Positions 1 through 5,990 of a stretch of 7,337 bases of DNA are shown piece after piece; within the stretch, counting starts at the first letter, position 1, and every line of letters starts with the position of its first letter. The translations under genes and the position numbers were made by a program. The notes below the pieces were generated by a model. That model was not told where the DNA came from. It was given only the letters and a program-made list of their open reading frames with translations, and made no database searches. Origin of the DNA: Lysobacterales bacterium (GTDB taxonomy: Bacteria; Pseudomonadota; Gammaproteobacteria; Xanthomonadales; SZUA-36); the NCBI GenBank assembly GCA_026196445.1, contig JAPHTE010000246.1, positions 1 through 7,337 of the forward strand, in the 5' to 3' direction.

Positions 1-336
1 CAGACCGTCCAGGTAATCATCGTACATGGCCTGGTGTTCTTCCGTGCTGGTTTCGCCGTGGCAGATTGGGCACGATTCAGGCTCAACGGCAGCAACCGGA
101 TCGTAATCCGCGCCGTCTGCGCCATCAGCACCATCAGCGCCATCAGCACCATCAGCACCATCAGCACCATCAGCACCTGCAGGGCCAGCAGGACCTTGAG
201 GACCTTGTTCACCCTGTGCACCTTGCGGTCCTTGGGGTCCCGTTGCTCCGTCATCACCCGTGCAACCGCCCAGCAGGACGATCGAGACGAGCAAGCCGAA
301 GACCATCAGTAACTTCCTAAAACTCGATACTTTCAT
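1..336 (-). CDS. Collagen-like-linker multihaem c-type cytochrome lipoprotein, OmcA/MtrC-like (partial, 3' end off window)
   Basis: The first 112 codons of a gene that continues past the left edge. Seen directly: a basic start (MKVSSFRKLL), a hydrophobic segment at about residues 9-22 and a lipobox LGGC with Cys25, so a lipoprotein signal peptide. Residues 27-77 are 17 uninterrupted Gly-X-Y triplets, the last eight all Gly-Ala-Asp. After VAAVEPES comes CPICH (89-93), a CxxCH haem c attachment motif, then acidic sequence (EEHQAMYDDYLDG). From family knowledge, a lipobox, a GDDG-type collagen-like stretch and then serial CxxCH motifs is the layout of many OmcA/MtrC-family decahaem cytochromes, which pass electrons to external acceptors at the cell surface. 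Only one haem motif is visible, so haem number and exact family are inferred. The ATG at 336 has GAGG (344-347) 7 nt upstream; the overlapping ATG at 340 is out of frame. It lies downstream of gspAB with its own likely FNR promoter. Confidence 0.82.
   Translation of the reverse strand, partial: MKVSSFRKLLMVFGLLVSIVLLGGCTGDDGATGPQGPQGAQGEQGPQGPAGPAGADGADGADGADGADGADGADGADYDPVAAVEPESCPICHGETSTEEHQAMYDDYLDGL
121..174 (-). repeat. 9-nt tandem repeat encoding Gly-Ala-Asp triplets
   Basis: Six contiguous 9-nt units, read on the plus strand as (A/G)CCATCAGC and starting at 121, 130, 139, 148, 157 and 166, differ only at the first base. Two diverged units continue at the 103-120 side. On the minus strand they encode the Gly-Ala-Asp run of the collagen-like linker in the cytochrome lipoprotein. 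The unit is a multiple of three, so gain or loss of copies would change linker length without breaking the frame. Confidence 0.9.
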
Positions 337-455
337 ACATATGCCTCGTTATTATCAGTTGAGAACACCTTAAACGTTTGTCAAGCTGTACCACCGTTAT
401 CAACGCCCGGAAAACAGTGTTGTTCCCCCATAGTGAAGACGCATCAAACATGTGA

Positions 456-497
456 AGCATAGCAAAGGCAACTTGCCCCAAACTTGACCTACATCAA
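456..497 (-). promoter_or_regulatory. FNR/Anr box with class II-spaced -10 element upstream of the cytochrome gene
   Basis: TTGACCTACATCAA at 484-497 matches the FNR/Anr consensus TTGAT-N4-ATCAA at 9 of 10 defined bases. On the minus strand it is followed after exactly 22 nt by TATGCT (461-456), a 4/6 match to the sigma70 -10 hexamer. That is the geometry of a class II FNR-activated promoter, with the box centred at -41.5. It predicts a transcript starting near 449 and a leader of about 113 nt before the cytochrome ATG at 336. The only gene downstream in this orientation is the cytochrome. Anaerobic activation is inferred. The rest of the 337-533 gap shows nothing else convincing. Confidence 0.62.
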
Positions 498-533
498 GTA
501 TTGGCATGACTTACATCCCCTTTGGATGAGAAG

Positions 534-1229
534 CTATTTATTGACCTTGAAGCGCTCGCCCCGGTAGGACATGACCATGCCATCCGGCAACACCTCTTCC
601 AACACCAGTCCGCTAGCCAGTGTTTCGCCCTCCCGGTACTTTTCCAGGTTGACCAGGATGAAGCGTTTTTGAGGCTCGTCCGAGTATACGTGAACGTCGA
701 CACGAGGAAGATCGAGCTTGTTGCGAAACGCCTGCGGCAGCGTAAACCAGCTCGGTACTTTCGAAGCGTCACCCGCGGTTGTCGTGACATCCGTGAATAT
801 ACCCGCTTGTGTCTCCGCCGCCGGCTCTGAGCCAGGATCCGGCAGGGCAACAGGTTCAGGCAACAAAACGACCTCGCCAGCAGTTCGTGCAGGCCTGTTT
901 GCCGCCATACTTGTCTGTTCCTTCGGAGCGGGCCTTTCGACAATTGGGGTTGCACTGGCTGGTTGAACCGGTTGCGCCGGCTGACTGTCGACCAGGGCGG
1001 GCTGTGGTTCAGGCATAGGCTGTTTTGTTACGGCCTCTTCCGCAACCCTGCTTTTCAGCAAGATGACAGCCAGTATGACATTGACAACCAGCAGCGCGAC
1101 AAACACCCACAACCACGGTTTATTACGTGTTTCAGGTGGCTCGGTCTCGTGGGGTGTCGCAAGGTCAGGCACCGCACCGATATCGTGCTCCTGCTCCGCC
1201 TTTTTTAGTGCATCGAGGATATAGGACAT
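534..1229 (-). CDS. gspB: Type II secretion assembly factor GspB (ExeB-like)
   Basis: A 231-residue single-pass inner-membrane protein. It opens with the MSYILDALKKAEQE signature typical of the GspB family, has one transmembrane helix at about 39-58, a Pro/Ala/Glu-rich periplasmic linker at about 70-157, and a compact C-terminal domain (158-231). That domain contains the features of the GspB C-terminal domain: VPSWFTLPQAFR, a VHVYSDEPQKRFILVN strand pair, YREGETL and LPDGMVMSYRGERF. In Aeromonas ExeA/ExeB and relatives, GspB partners the ATPase GspA, spans the envelope and helps the secretin GspD cross and assemble through peptidoglycan. It starts 11 nt after the gspA stop with no clear Shine-Dalgarno, so translation is probably coupled to gspA. 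Adjacency to gspA makes the call firm; whether the cell has a full type II system cannot be seen here. Confidence 0.9.
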   Translation of the reverse strand: MSYILDALKKAEQEHDIGAVPDLATPHETEPPETRNKPWLWVFVALLVVNVILAVILLKSRVAEEAVTKQPMPEPQPALVDSQPAQPVQPASATPIVERPAPKEQTSMAANRPARTAGEVVLLPEPVALPDPGSEPAAETQAGIFTDVTTTAGDASKVPSWFTLPQAFRNKLDLPRVDVHVYSDEPQKRFILVNLEKYREGETLASGLVLEEVLPDGMVMSYRGERFKVNK

Positions 1230-1240
1230 AATCTGGCTGC

Positions 1241-2929
1241 TCAGGAAGAATCAACCGACAATAGGGGCACATCCCTGGCGGTGTAGGTATTGAGTTGAAT
1301 CAGTGTTTGTTTACCCACCACGCCATCGGGTGTCAGGCCGTGGTTACGCTGAAAGTCCATGACCTGGTTCAGCAACGCGTTATCGAAATGTTGCGGATCA
1401 CCAGTGGGAAGCGTGACCTGCAGTGCCGCTTCCAGCGACTGGCGCAACCAAACGACATCCGGGTTCCGGTCCCCGGCTTTGAGCACCAGTTGCCCATTGG
1501 GCGGTGACCGCATCAACATAGTGAAATCACCCAGCCAATAACGGTCCACGTCGCCGACAGCCAGGCGCATGAGTTCGTCACCAACGAGCAACTCTGCCAT
1601 ACCACCATCAAGGTGTTGCAGAACCACCGGAACAGCCCAACCACTTCCGGGCCTCAGTACCAGGATCGCTGGCCGGTTGTACTGGCGCAACAAGCCCCAG
1701 GAACCGTGTTCAAACAGGCAGCGCAATCCCATGTCGGGGGCAAAAACACAGTAATCCGGCTCGACGGCAGCAGGCAGCCTGACAGACCAACGGGCAAACA
1801 ATTCCGTCCAGGCAGCCAGTGACCAGGAACTGTTTGCCGCTTGCAACGCTTCTGACAGCTTTCCCGCCTGGCTCTCCGCGTTGTTCCGGGCGGCTGCATC
1901 CGGCAATGCAGCTTGGGATTGGGCGGCCGGGGTCTGTATTGACGGGGTATCACCAGCCGTGTCAGTCGCAGGTATTTCCGGGACCGGTTGGTCTGTCGCC
2001 TGCATCAACGCCTGGTCCGGACCTGTAAGAGGCCAATAGACATAAACGGCGATACCCAGCAGCACCAGTAAAACCACGCTGCCGAGCATTAACGAAGGCC
2101 TTGTGCGAGGTTGCGGGAACTCGTCGCCAAGTACTTCCTCAGCCGCCCGCCGCACAATTTTTCTGTCGATTTGTAACTTGTCTTCGGTATAGGCGCCGAG
2201 CAGGGCACGGTCACACAACACATTGATTAGCCGGGGAATTCCACCGGACAGCCTGTAAATCAAATCTACCGCTGCCTTGTTGAAAATTGGCCTGGTGGTG
2301 CCGCAGACGTGCAAGCGGTGCTTGATATAGGCACCGGTTTCTTCCCGGGTGACTGGCTCCAGGCGGTAACGGGCGGTTACCCGCTGCGCCAGTTGGCGCA
2401 TATCATCCCTTTGCAACAGGGTCCGCAACTCCGGTTGGCCGATCAGGATAATCTGCAGCAGTTTCTGGGTGCGGGTCTCGAGGTTGGTCAGCAGGCGGAT
2501 TTGTTCCAGCACGTCGGTGCTCAGGTTCTGGGCTTCGTCTATGACCAGCACAGTGCGCCGGCCCCTGGCGTGCGTTTCCAGCAGATAGCGGTTCAAAAGA
2601 TCGGTGAGCTTCTTGACACTGGCATCCTGTTCCCGGTACTCGATACCCAGTTCGTCGCACACGGTGGCGATCAATTCGATTGAAGTCACCTTGGGGTTCA
2701 ACACCAGGGCCACATCGACGTTGTCCGGAATCTTTTCCAGCAGGCACCGGCACATGGTGGTTTTGCCCGTACCCACTTCGCCTGTGAGCTGGACGAACCC
2801 GCCGCCTTCGCCCAGGCCGTACAACAGGTGCGCCAGTGCTTCCCGGTGTCGGTGGCTCATGTACAGGAAGCGCGGATCCGGCGTTATCGCAAACGGCCGT
2901 TCAGACAGATTGAAGTGTTTCAAATACAT
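1241..2929 (-). CDS. gspA: GspA/ExeA-type AAA ATPase with periplasmic peptidoglycan-binding domain
   Basis: 562 residues, the usual size for the long GspA/ExeA form. The N-terminus (MYLKHFNLSERPFAITPDP) is characteristic. The cytoplasmic AAA module has Walker A GEVGTGKT (50-57), Walker B VLVIDE (127-132), ILIGQPEL (161-168), the arginine-rich QRVTARYRL (182-190) and GGIPRLIN (229-236). A transmembrane helix lies at about 280-299, followed by a low-complexity Ala/Gln/Pro linker to about 365. Residues about 366-475 resemble the family's C39-peptidase-like domain, here presumably non-catalytic. Residues about 490-548 form a PG_binding_1 domain (MDFQRNHGLTPDGVVGKQT). The known role of the family is ATP-driven remodelling or binding of peptidoglycan so that secretin GspD can assemble. 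It is first in the operon with gspB. The ATG at 2929 is followed directly by the conserved N-terminus; its ribosome-binding site is weak and no convincing promoter is visible in 2930-3082. Confidence 0.92.
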   Translation of the reverse strand: MYLKHFNLSERPFAITPDPRFLYMSHRHREALAHLLYGLGEGGGFVQLTGEVGTGKTTMCRCLLEKIPDNVDVALVLNPKVTSIELIATVCDELGIEYREQDASVKKLTDLLNRYLLETHARGRRTVLVIDEAQNLSTDVLEQIRLLTNLETRTQKLLQIILIGQPELRTLLQRDDMRQLAQRVTARYRLEPVTREETGAYIKHRLHVCGTTRPIFNKAAVDLIYRLSGGIPRLINVLCDRALLGAYTEDKLQIDRKIVRRAAEEVLGDEFPQPRTRPSLMLGSVVLLVLLGIAVYVYWPLTGPDQALMQATDQPVPEIPATDTAGDTPSIQTPAAQSQAALPDAAARNNAESQAGKLSEALQAANSSWSLAAWTELFARWSVRLPAAVEPDYCVFAPDMGLRCLFEHGSWGLLRQYNRPAILVLRPGSGWAVPVVLQHLDGGMAELLVGDELMRLAVGDVDRYWLGDFTMLMRSPPNGQLVLKAGDRNPDVVWLRQSLEAALQVTLPTGDPQHFDNALLNQVMDFQRNHGLTPDGVVGKQTLIQLNTYTARDVPLLSVDSS

Positions 2930-2974
2930 GGTGTTCTAAATACATAATGTACCCGGGCCGTTCCTGCGCCGAGT

Positions 2975-3004
2975 GTAACATTTGACCCAAAGACAAGATA
3001 CAAT
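2975..3004 (+). promoter_or_regulatory. Weak candidate sigma70 promoter for the MORN lipoprotein-fbaA unit
   Basis: TACAAT at 2999-3004 matches the -10 consensus at 5 of 6 bases. An 18-nt spacer separates it from GTAACA (2975-2980), a 4/6 match to -35. Transcription would start near 3011, giving a leader of about 70 nt before the ATG at 3083. A better -35 match, TTGACC at 2982, is only 11 nt from the -10 and cannot pair with it. The call rests on consensus matching only. The remaining divergent intergenic sequence (2930-3082) shows no clear promoter for gspA. Confidence 0.35.
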
Positions 3005-3069
3005 GCGCGGTGTCGTGTTAATGGCTTCGACGTGCCTTCGAGTTCCGGGCGGGACAGTTAATAAATTTT

Positions 3070-3075
3070 AAGGAG
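3070..3075 (+). promoter_or_regulatory. Shine-Dalgarno site that fixes the lipoprotein start
   Basis: AAGGAG, a strong Shine-Dalgarno sequence, sits 7 nt before the ATG at 3083. The in-frame TTG at 3077 is only 1 nt from it, too close to be used. The start is therefore placed at 3083, which also gives a clean MKK signal-peptide start. Confidence 0.85.
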
Positions 3076-3082
3076 TTTGACC

Positions 3083-3733
3083 ATGAAGAAGTTTGTCATG
3101 TTGCTGGGTGCCACCATGCTTCTCACGGCCTGTGGGCAGGACAAGGACCAGGTTGTAGACAGTAGTTCGCTTGAAACGCGTGACGGTGTTGTATATCTGA
3201 AAGACGAGTCCAGGACATTTTCAGGGACGGCGGAATCCCGCTATAAAAACGGCGAACTGAAAAGCTCGATCACATATATAGACGGCAACAAAGACGGTCT
3301 GACCCGCCACTGGTATGAGAATGGAAATATGAAAAAGGAGACCACCTACAAGGGCGGTAAGCAAGATGGTTTGAGTCGCCTGTGGTCTGAGGACGGACAA
3401 CTGATCAAGGAAGCCACCTACAAGGAAGGCAAGGAAGACGGACTGTTGCAAACCTGGTACGAGGGCGGACAACAAAAATCGGTAGCCACCTACAAGGACG
3501 GCATGAAAGTCGGCCAGATTCGCTCCTGGTATGAGAACGGCCAGGTCCAGATGGAAGCGGCTTTCATCGATGGCAAGAAGGATGGCCTGGTTCGTATGTG
3601 GCACCAGAACGGACAACTGAAAATGGAAGCACCCTACGAGGACGGCAAGGCAGGTAGCCCGGTTCGCACCTGGGATGAAAATGGCGAGGAGCTGGGGTTG
3701 AAAGCAACCAATGAATCTGAAGAAATGGAGTAA
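3083..3733 (+). CDS. MORN-variant (MORN_2) repeat outer-membrane lipoprotein
   Basis: 216 residues. The signal peptide ends in lipobox LTAC with Cys17; the following Gly is not an inner-membrane retention Asp, so the outer membrane is the likely site. From about residue 46 the protein is a regular array with a 24-residue period and the pattern W-Y-E-N-G-Q-(x)3-E-A-T-Y-K-x-G-K-x-D-G. Tryptophans recur at 77, 101, 125, 149, 173 and 197, and an earlier degenerate unit has Arg53 in the Trp position. This is the MORN_2 type (the YwqK-like family), sometimes labelled an antitoxin. No toxin partner is visible here, so that label should not be carried over. Function is unknown; such repeats are thought to be beta-hairpin binding surfaces. 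The tail is acidic (ESEEME). fbaA follows after 11 nt, suggesting co-transcription, though a functional link to the aldolase is not obvious. Confidence 0.85.
   Translation: MKKFVMLLGATMLLTACGQDKDQVVDSSSLETRDGVVYLKDESRTFSGTAESRYKNGELKSSITYIDGNKDGLTRHWYENGNMKKETTYKGGKQDGLSRLWSEDGQLIKEATYKEGKEDGLLQTWYEGGQQKSVATYKDGMKVGQIRSWYENGQVQMEAAFIDGKKDGLVRMWHQNGQLKMEAPYEDGKAGSPVRTWDENGEELGLKATNESEEME
3239..3700 (+). repeat. 72-nt in-frame tandem array (MORN_2 units)
   Basis: The TGG tryptophan codons lie at 3311, 3383, 3455, 3527, 3599 and 3671, exactly 72 nt apart. A diverged unit aligns at 3239, where CGC replaces TGG. Units are similar but not identical at DNA level; the motif ACCTACAAGG recurs in three consecutive units. 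The last unit is truncated by the change to the acidic C-terminal tail. The exact register over seven units indicates growth by tandem duplication without indels. Confidence 0.88.
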
Positions 3734-3744
3734 GAGGTAGTCCC

Positions 3745-4824
3745 ATGACAAAGCATAGTTTAAAGCCCGGTGTTGTTACCGGCGAAGATTACAAGACACT
3801 GGTCAACGCGGCCAAGGAAGGCGGTTATGCGCTGCCGGCGGTCAACGTGACCGGCACCAATACCATCAACGCGGTAATGGAAGCAGCGGCCAAGGCCAAT
3901 TCCGATATCATCATCCAGCTATCCAACAGCGGAGGACAGTTTTACGCCGGCAAGGGCCTGGAAGACGCCTTCACGGCCAAGGTCATGGGTTCGGTATCAG
4001 CGGCCCAGCACGCGCACCTGCTCGCCGAGCACTATGGTATCTGCGCCGCCATGCATACCGACCACGCCAACAAGGCGTTGATCCCGTGGATCGAAGCCCT
4101 GCTGGACGAGGGCGAGAAGTACTACGAGATCCACGGCAAACCCCTTTACAGCTCACACATGCTGGACCTGTCGGCCGAAGACATCGATTTTAACCTCAGC
4201 GAGAGCGCCCGCATCCTGGAGCGCATGGCGAAGATCGACATGTCGCTGGAGATCGAACTCGGCGTTACCGGCGGTGAAGAAGATGGTATCGGCGGCGAAT
4301 TCGAAGAGTCCGCGGACAACTCCAAGCTCTACACCCAGCCGGAAGACGTCTTGCGCGCGTTCACATTGCTCGATCCGATCGGGCATTTCTCGGTCGCGGC
4401 CTCGTTTGGCAACGTGCACGGTGTGTACAAGCCCGGCAACGTGAAACTGCGCCCCGAAATTCTCAAGAACTCGCAAACCCTGGTACAGCAGACCCACGGT
4501 ACGGGACTGAACCCCCTGCACCTGGTGTTCCACGGCGGTTCCGGTTCCGAGAAAGCCAAGATCCACGAAGCGGTCGGTTACGGCGTGTTCAAGATGAACA
4601 TAGATACCGACACGCAGTTTGCGTTTTCTAAGCAGGTCGGTGCGTTCGTGAAAGAGAATTCGCGCGCGTTCGAATACCAGATCGACCCGGATTCAGGCCA
4701 GCCCTACAAGAAGATGTACGACCCGCGTGCTTACCTGCGCCTCGGTGAGCAAGGTATCGTCGAGCGTTTGCAGGAAGCCTGTGAGGACCTGGGTTCGATG
4801 GGTAAATCCATCGCCAGTGGTTGA
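3745..4824 (+). CDS. fbaA: Class IIA fructose-1,6-bisphosphate aldolase
   Basis: 359 residues, the same length as E. coli FbaA. It is a cytoplasmic zinc enzyme that cleaves fructose-1,6-bisphosphate to dihydroxyacetone phosphate and glyceraldehyde-3-phosphate (and runs in reverse) in glycolysis and gluconeogenesis. Family motifs seen: the catalytic Asp and zinc His in HTDHAN (Asp106, His107), EIELGVTGGEEDG (about 169-181) with a metal-binding Glu and the mobile loop, FGNVHGVY with His225, FHGGSGS with His263, and the phosphate-binding KMNIDTDTQ (283-291). All active-site positions appear intact. GAGG (3734-3737) stands 7 nt before the ATG, right after the upstream lipoprotein stop. No separate promoter is evident in the 11-nt gap, so it is probably co-transcribed or has a promoter inside the lipoprotein gene. 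A strong terminator follows. Confidence 0.97.
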   Translation: MTKHSLKPGVVTGEDYKTLVNAAKEGGYALPAVNVTGTNTINAVMEAAAKANSDIIIQLSNSGGQFYAGKGLEDAFTAKVMGSVSAAQHAHLLAEHYGICAAMHTDHANKALIPWIEALLDEGEKYYEIHGKPLYSSHMLDLSAEDIDFNLSESARILERMAKIDMSLEIELGVTGGEEDGIGGEFEESADNSKLYTQPEDVLRAFTLLDPIGHFSVAASFGNVHGVYKPGNVKLRPEILKNSQTLVQQTHGTGLNPLHLVFHGGSGSEKAKIHEAVGYGVFKMNIDTDTQFAFSKQVGAFVKENSRAFEYQIDPDSGQPYKKMYDPRAYLRLGEQGIVERLQEACEDLGSMGKSIASG

Positions 4825-4843
4825 AGCCGGGCTGAATTCAGTG

Positions 4844-4879
4844 AAAAATGGCCGGGCTGTGTAACCCGGCCATTTTTTT
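4844..4879 (+). terminator. Rho-independent terminator after fbaA
   Basis: Stem TGGCCGGG (4849-4856) pairs with CCCGGCCA (4865-4872) around the 8-nt loop CTGTGTAA. The 5' A run (4844-4848) and the 3' run of seven T (4873-4879) extend the stem and provide the U tract. It begins about 20 nt after the fbaA stop. The A/T symmetry would let it act in both directions, but no gene reads toward it from the right. Confidence 0.93.
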
Positions 4880-4903
4880 ACCCAAAAGGATTGATCTGAC
4901 AAC

Positions 4904-5977
4904 ATGCCACTCGTAGAGCACCTTGAACTTCCGACATTTTCCCGCCTGCGTGAACAGGGTCACGAGGTCATGCCACTGGAGCGGGCGATACACCAGGATA
5001 TTCGCGAACTGCACATCGGCTTCCTGAACATGATGCCGGACGCTGCGCTGGGCGCAACCGAGCGCCAGTTCATCCGCCTGGTGGGAAGTTGTAACCGCAT
5101 CGCCCAGTTTTATGTCTACCCGTTTTCCTTGCCCGGTTTGCAGCGCAGCGAAGAAACGCTGGCCTACATCGAAAAATACTACTGTGATTTTGAGGATCTG
5201 AAAGCTAAGGGCCTGGATGCGCTGATCATCACCGGCGCCAATGTTGCCAGTCCGTTGCTGGACCAGGAGCCTTTCTGGCAGCCGTTGATGGAAGTGGTGC
5301 GCTGGGCCGATCAGAACGTGGCGTCGACCCTGTGTTCCTGCCTGGCGACGCACGCCTTGCTGAAGCAATTGTACGGTATCGACCGCCAGCCCTTGCAGCA
5401 AAAGCGCTGGGGTGTGTACGACCACCGTATCTGTGTGCCGGGGCACCCCTTGCTCAGGGGCGTCAACACGCGTTTCAATGTACCGCATTCGAGGCATAAC
5501 GACATTTCACGCCAACAGCTGGAGGACGCCGGTTTGACCGTGCTGGTCGAAAGCGGAGACGGTGGCGTGCACATGGCGGTCAGCCCGGACCAGTTCCGGA
5601 TCATATTTTTCCAGGGCCACCCCGAGTACGACCTCAGTAGCCTGCTCAAGGAATACAAGCGCGAGCTTGTGCGTTTTCTTGCAGGTGAACTGGATGAGGC
5701 TCCGCCTTTTCCGGAAAACTATTTTTCCGGGCAGGTCTGCGGGCTGGTTCGGCACTACCTGGCGCAGGTGTCACAAGCAGGGGATGACGGTTGGGAGCTG
5801 CCCGTTTTTCCGGAGCCCGAGATCAAAGTACTGCTGGACAACACCTGGGGCGACACGGCCAAGGCGCTGGTGGCCAACTGGCTCGGGCTTGTTTACCAGC
5901 TCACCAACCTTGAACGCACGAAACAGTTCATGGACGGTGTCGATCCGAATGACCCGCTTGGTTTAAAAAGCACCTGA
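4904..5977 (+). CDS. metA: Homoserine O-acyltransferase of the MetA (HTS) family, probably O-succinyltransferase
   Basis: 357 residues, about 48 longer than E. coli MetA (309), with most of the excess toward the C-terminus. It activates L-homoserine by acyl transfer from succinyl-CoA (or acetyl-CoA) as the first committed step of methionine synthesis, in the cytoplasm. By a constant +4 offset from E. coli MetA, the nucleophile is Cys146 (STLCSCLATHA) and the catalytic His239 and Glu241 lie in FFQGHPEYD. GVYDHRI (170-176) and PHSRHND (194-200) match further family motifs. The residue aligned with E. coli Gly111, where Glu is reported to mark acetyl-CoA users, is Ala115, which favours succinyl-CoA. 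The ATG at 4904 is the first possible start after an in-frame TGA at 4892. The only Shine-Dalgarno-like run, AAAGGA (4885-4890), is rather far away at 13 nt. No MetJ-like box or SAM riboswitch is visible. Confidence 0.9.
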   Translation: MPLVEHLELPTFSRLREQGHEVMPLERAIHQDIRELHIGFLNMMPDAALGATERQFIRLVGSCNRIAQFYVYPFSLPGLQRSEETLAYIEKYYCDFEDLKAKGLDALIITGANVASPLLDQEPFWQPLMEVVRWADQNVASTLCSCLATHALLKQLYGIDRQPLQQKRWGVYDHRICVPGHPLLRGVNTRFNVPHSRHNDISRQQLEDAGLTVLVESGDGGVHMAVSPDQFRIIFFQGHPEYDLSSLLKEYKRELVRFLAGELDEAPPFPENYFSGQVCGLVRHYLAQVSQAGDDGWELPVFPEPEIKVLLDNTWGDTAKALVANWLGLVYQLTNLERTKQFMDGVDPNDPLGLKST

Positions 5978-5990
5978 ACCGCTGATCAGG
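5965..5990 (-). terminator. Possible weak terminator for the TonB-dependent receptor
   Basis: Read on the minus strand, CCTGA (5990-5986) pairs with TCAGG (5977-5973) around an 8-nt loop and is followed by TGC and five T (5969-5965). The hairpin contains both convergent stop codons. Its 5-bp stem is short for an intrinsic terminator. The gap between the convergent genes is only 8 nt, so any terminator must overlap coding sequence. Confidence 0.35.

Noticed and set aside
34..320. Two plus-strand open frames, one reading Ile-Ser-Thr repeats and one His-Gln repeats.
   Set aside because: They are the antisense of the 9-nt repeat in the cytochrome linker. The minus-strand reading has a lipobox, a Shine-Dalgarno sequence and a haem motif, which these lack.
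351..384. Minus-strand TTGACA (384-379) and GATAAT (356-351) as a second cytochrome promoter.
   Set aside because: The spacer is 22 nt, too long for sigma70, and the start would leave almost no leader before the Shine-Dalgarno sequence.
514..528. Inverted repeat CATCC/GGATG just after gspB as a terminator.
   Set aside because: Only five base pairs and no T tract in the minus-strand direction.
3239..3700. Regular repeats considered as a CRISPR array.
   Set aside because: The units are coding, contiguous and without unique spacers, and they encode a known protein repeat.
3077..3733. TTG at 3077 as start of the MORN lipoprotein.
   Set aside because: It is 1 nt from the Shine-Dalgarno sequence; the ATG at 3083 has 7-nt spacing and gives a standard lipoprotein signal peptide.
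4832..4841. Perfect 10-bp palindrome CTGAATTCAG as an operator.
   Set aside because: A short palindrome alone does not support a binding site and matches no regulator site I recognise; mentioned only in the metA promoter finding.
4838..5497. Long minus-strand open frame (about 219 codons) opposite metA.
   Set aside because: It is antisense to a clearly conserved metA, crosses the terminator and has no recognisable domain; a codon-bias shadow. Antisense frames inside fbaA, gspA and the lipoprotein were rejected for the same reason.
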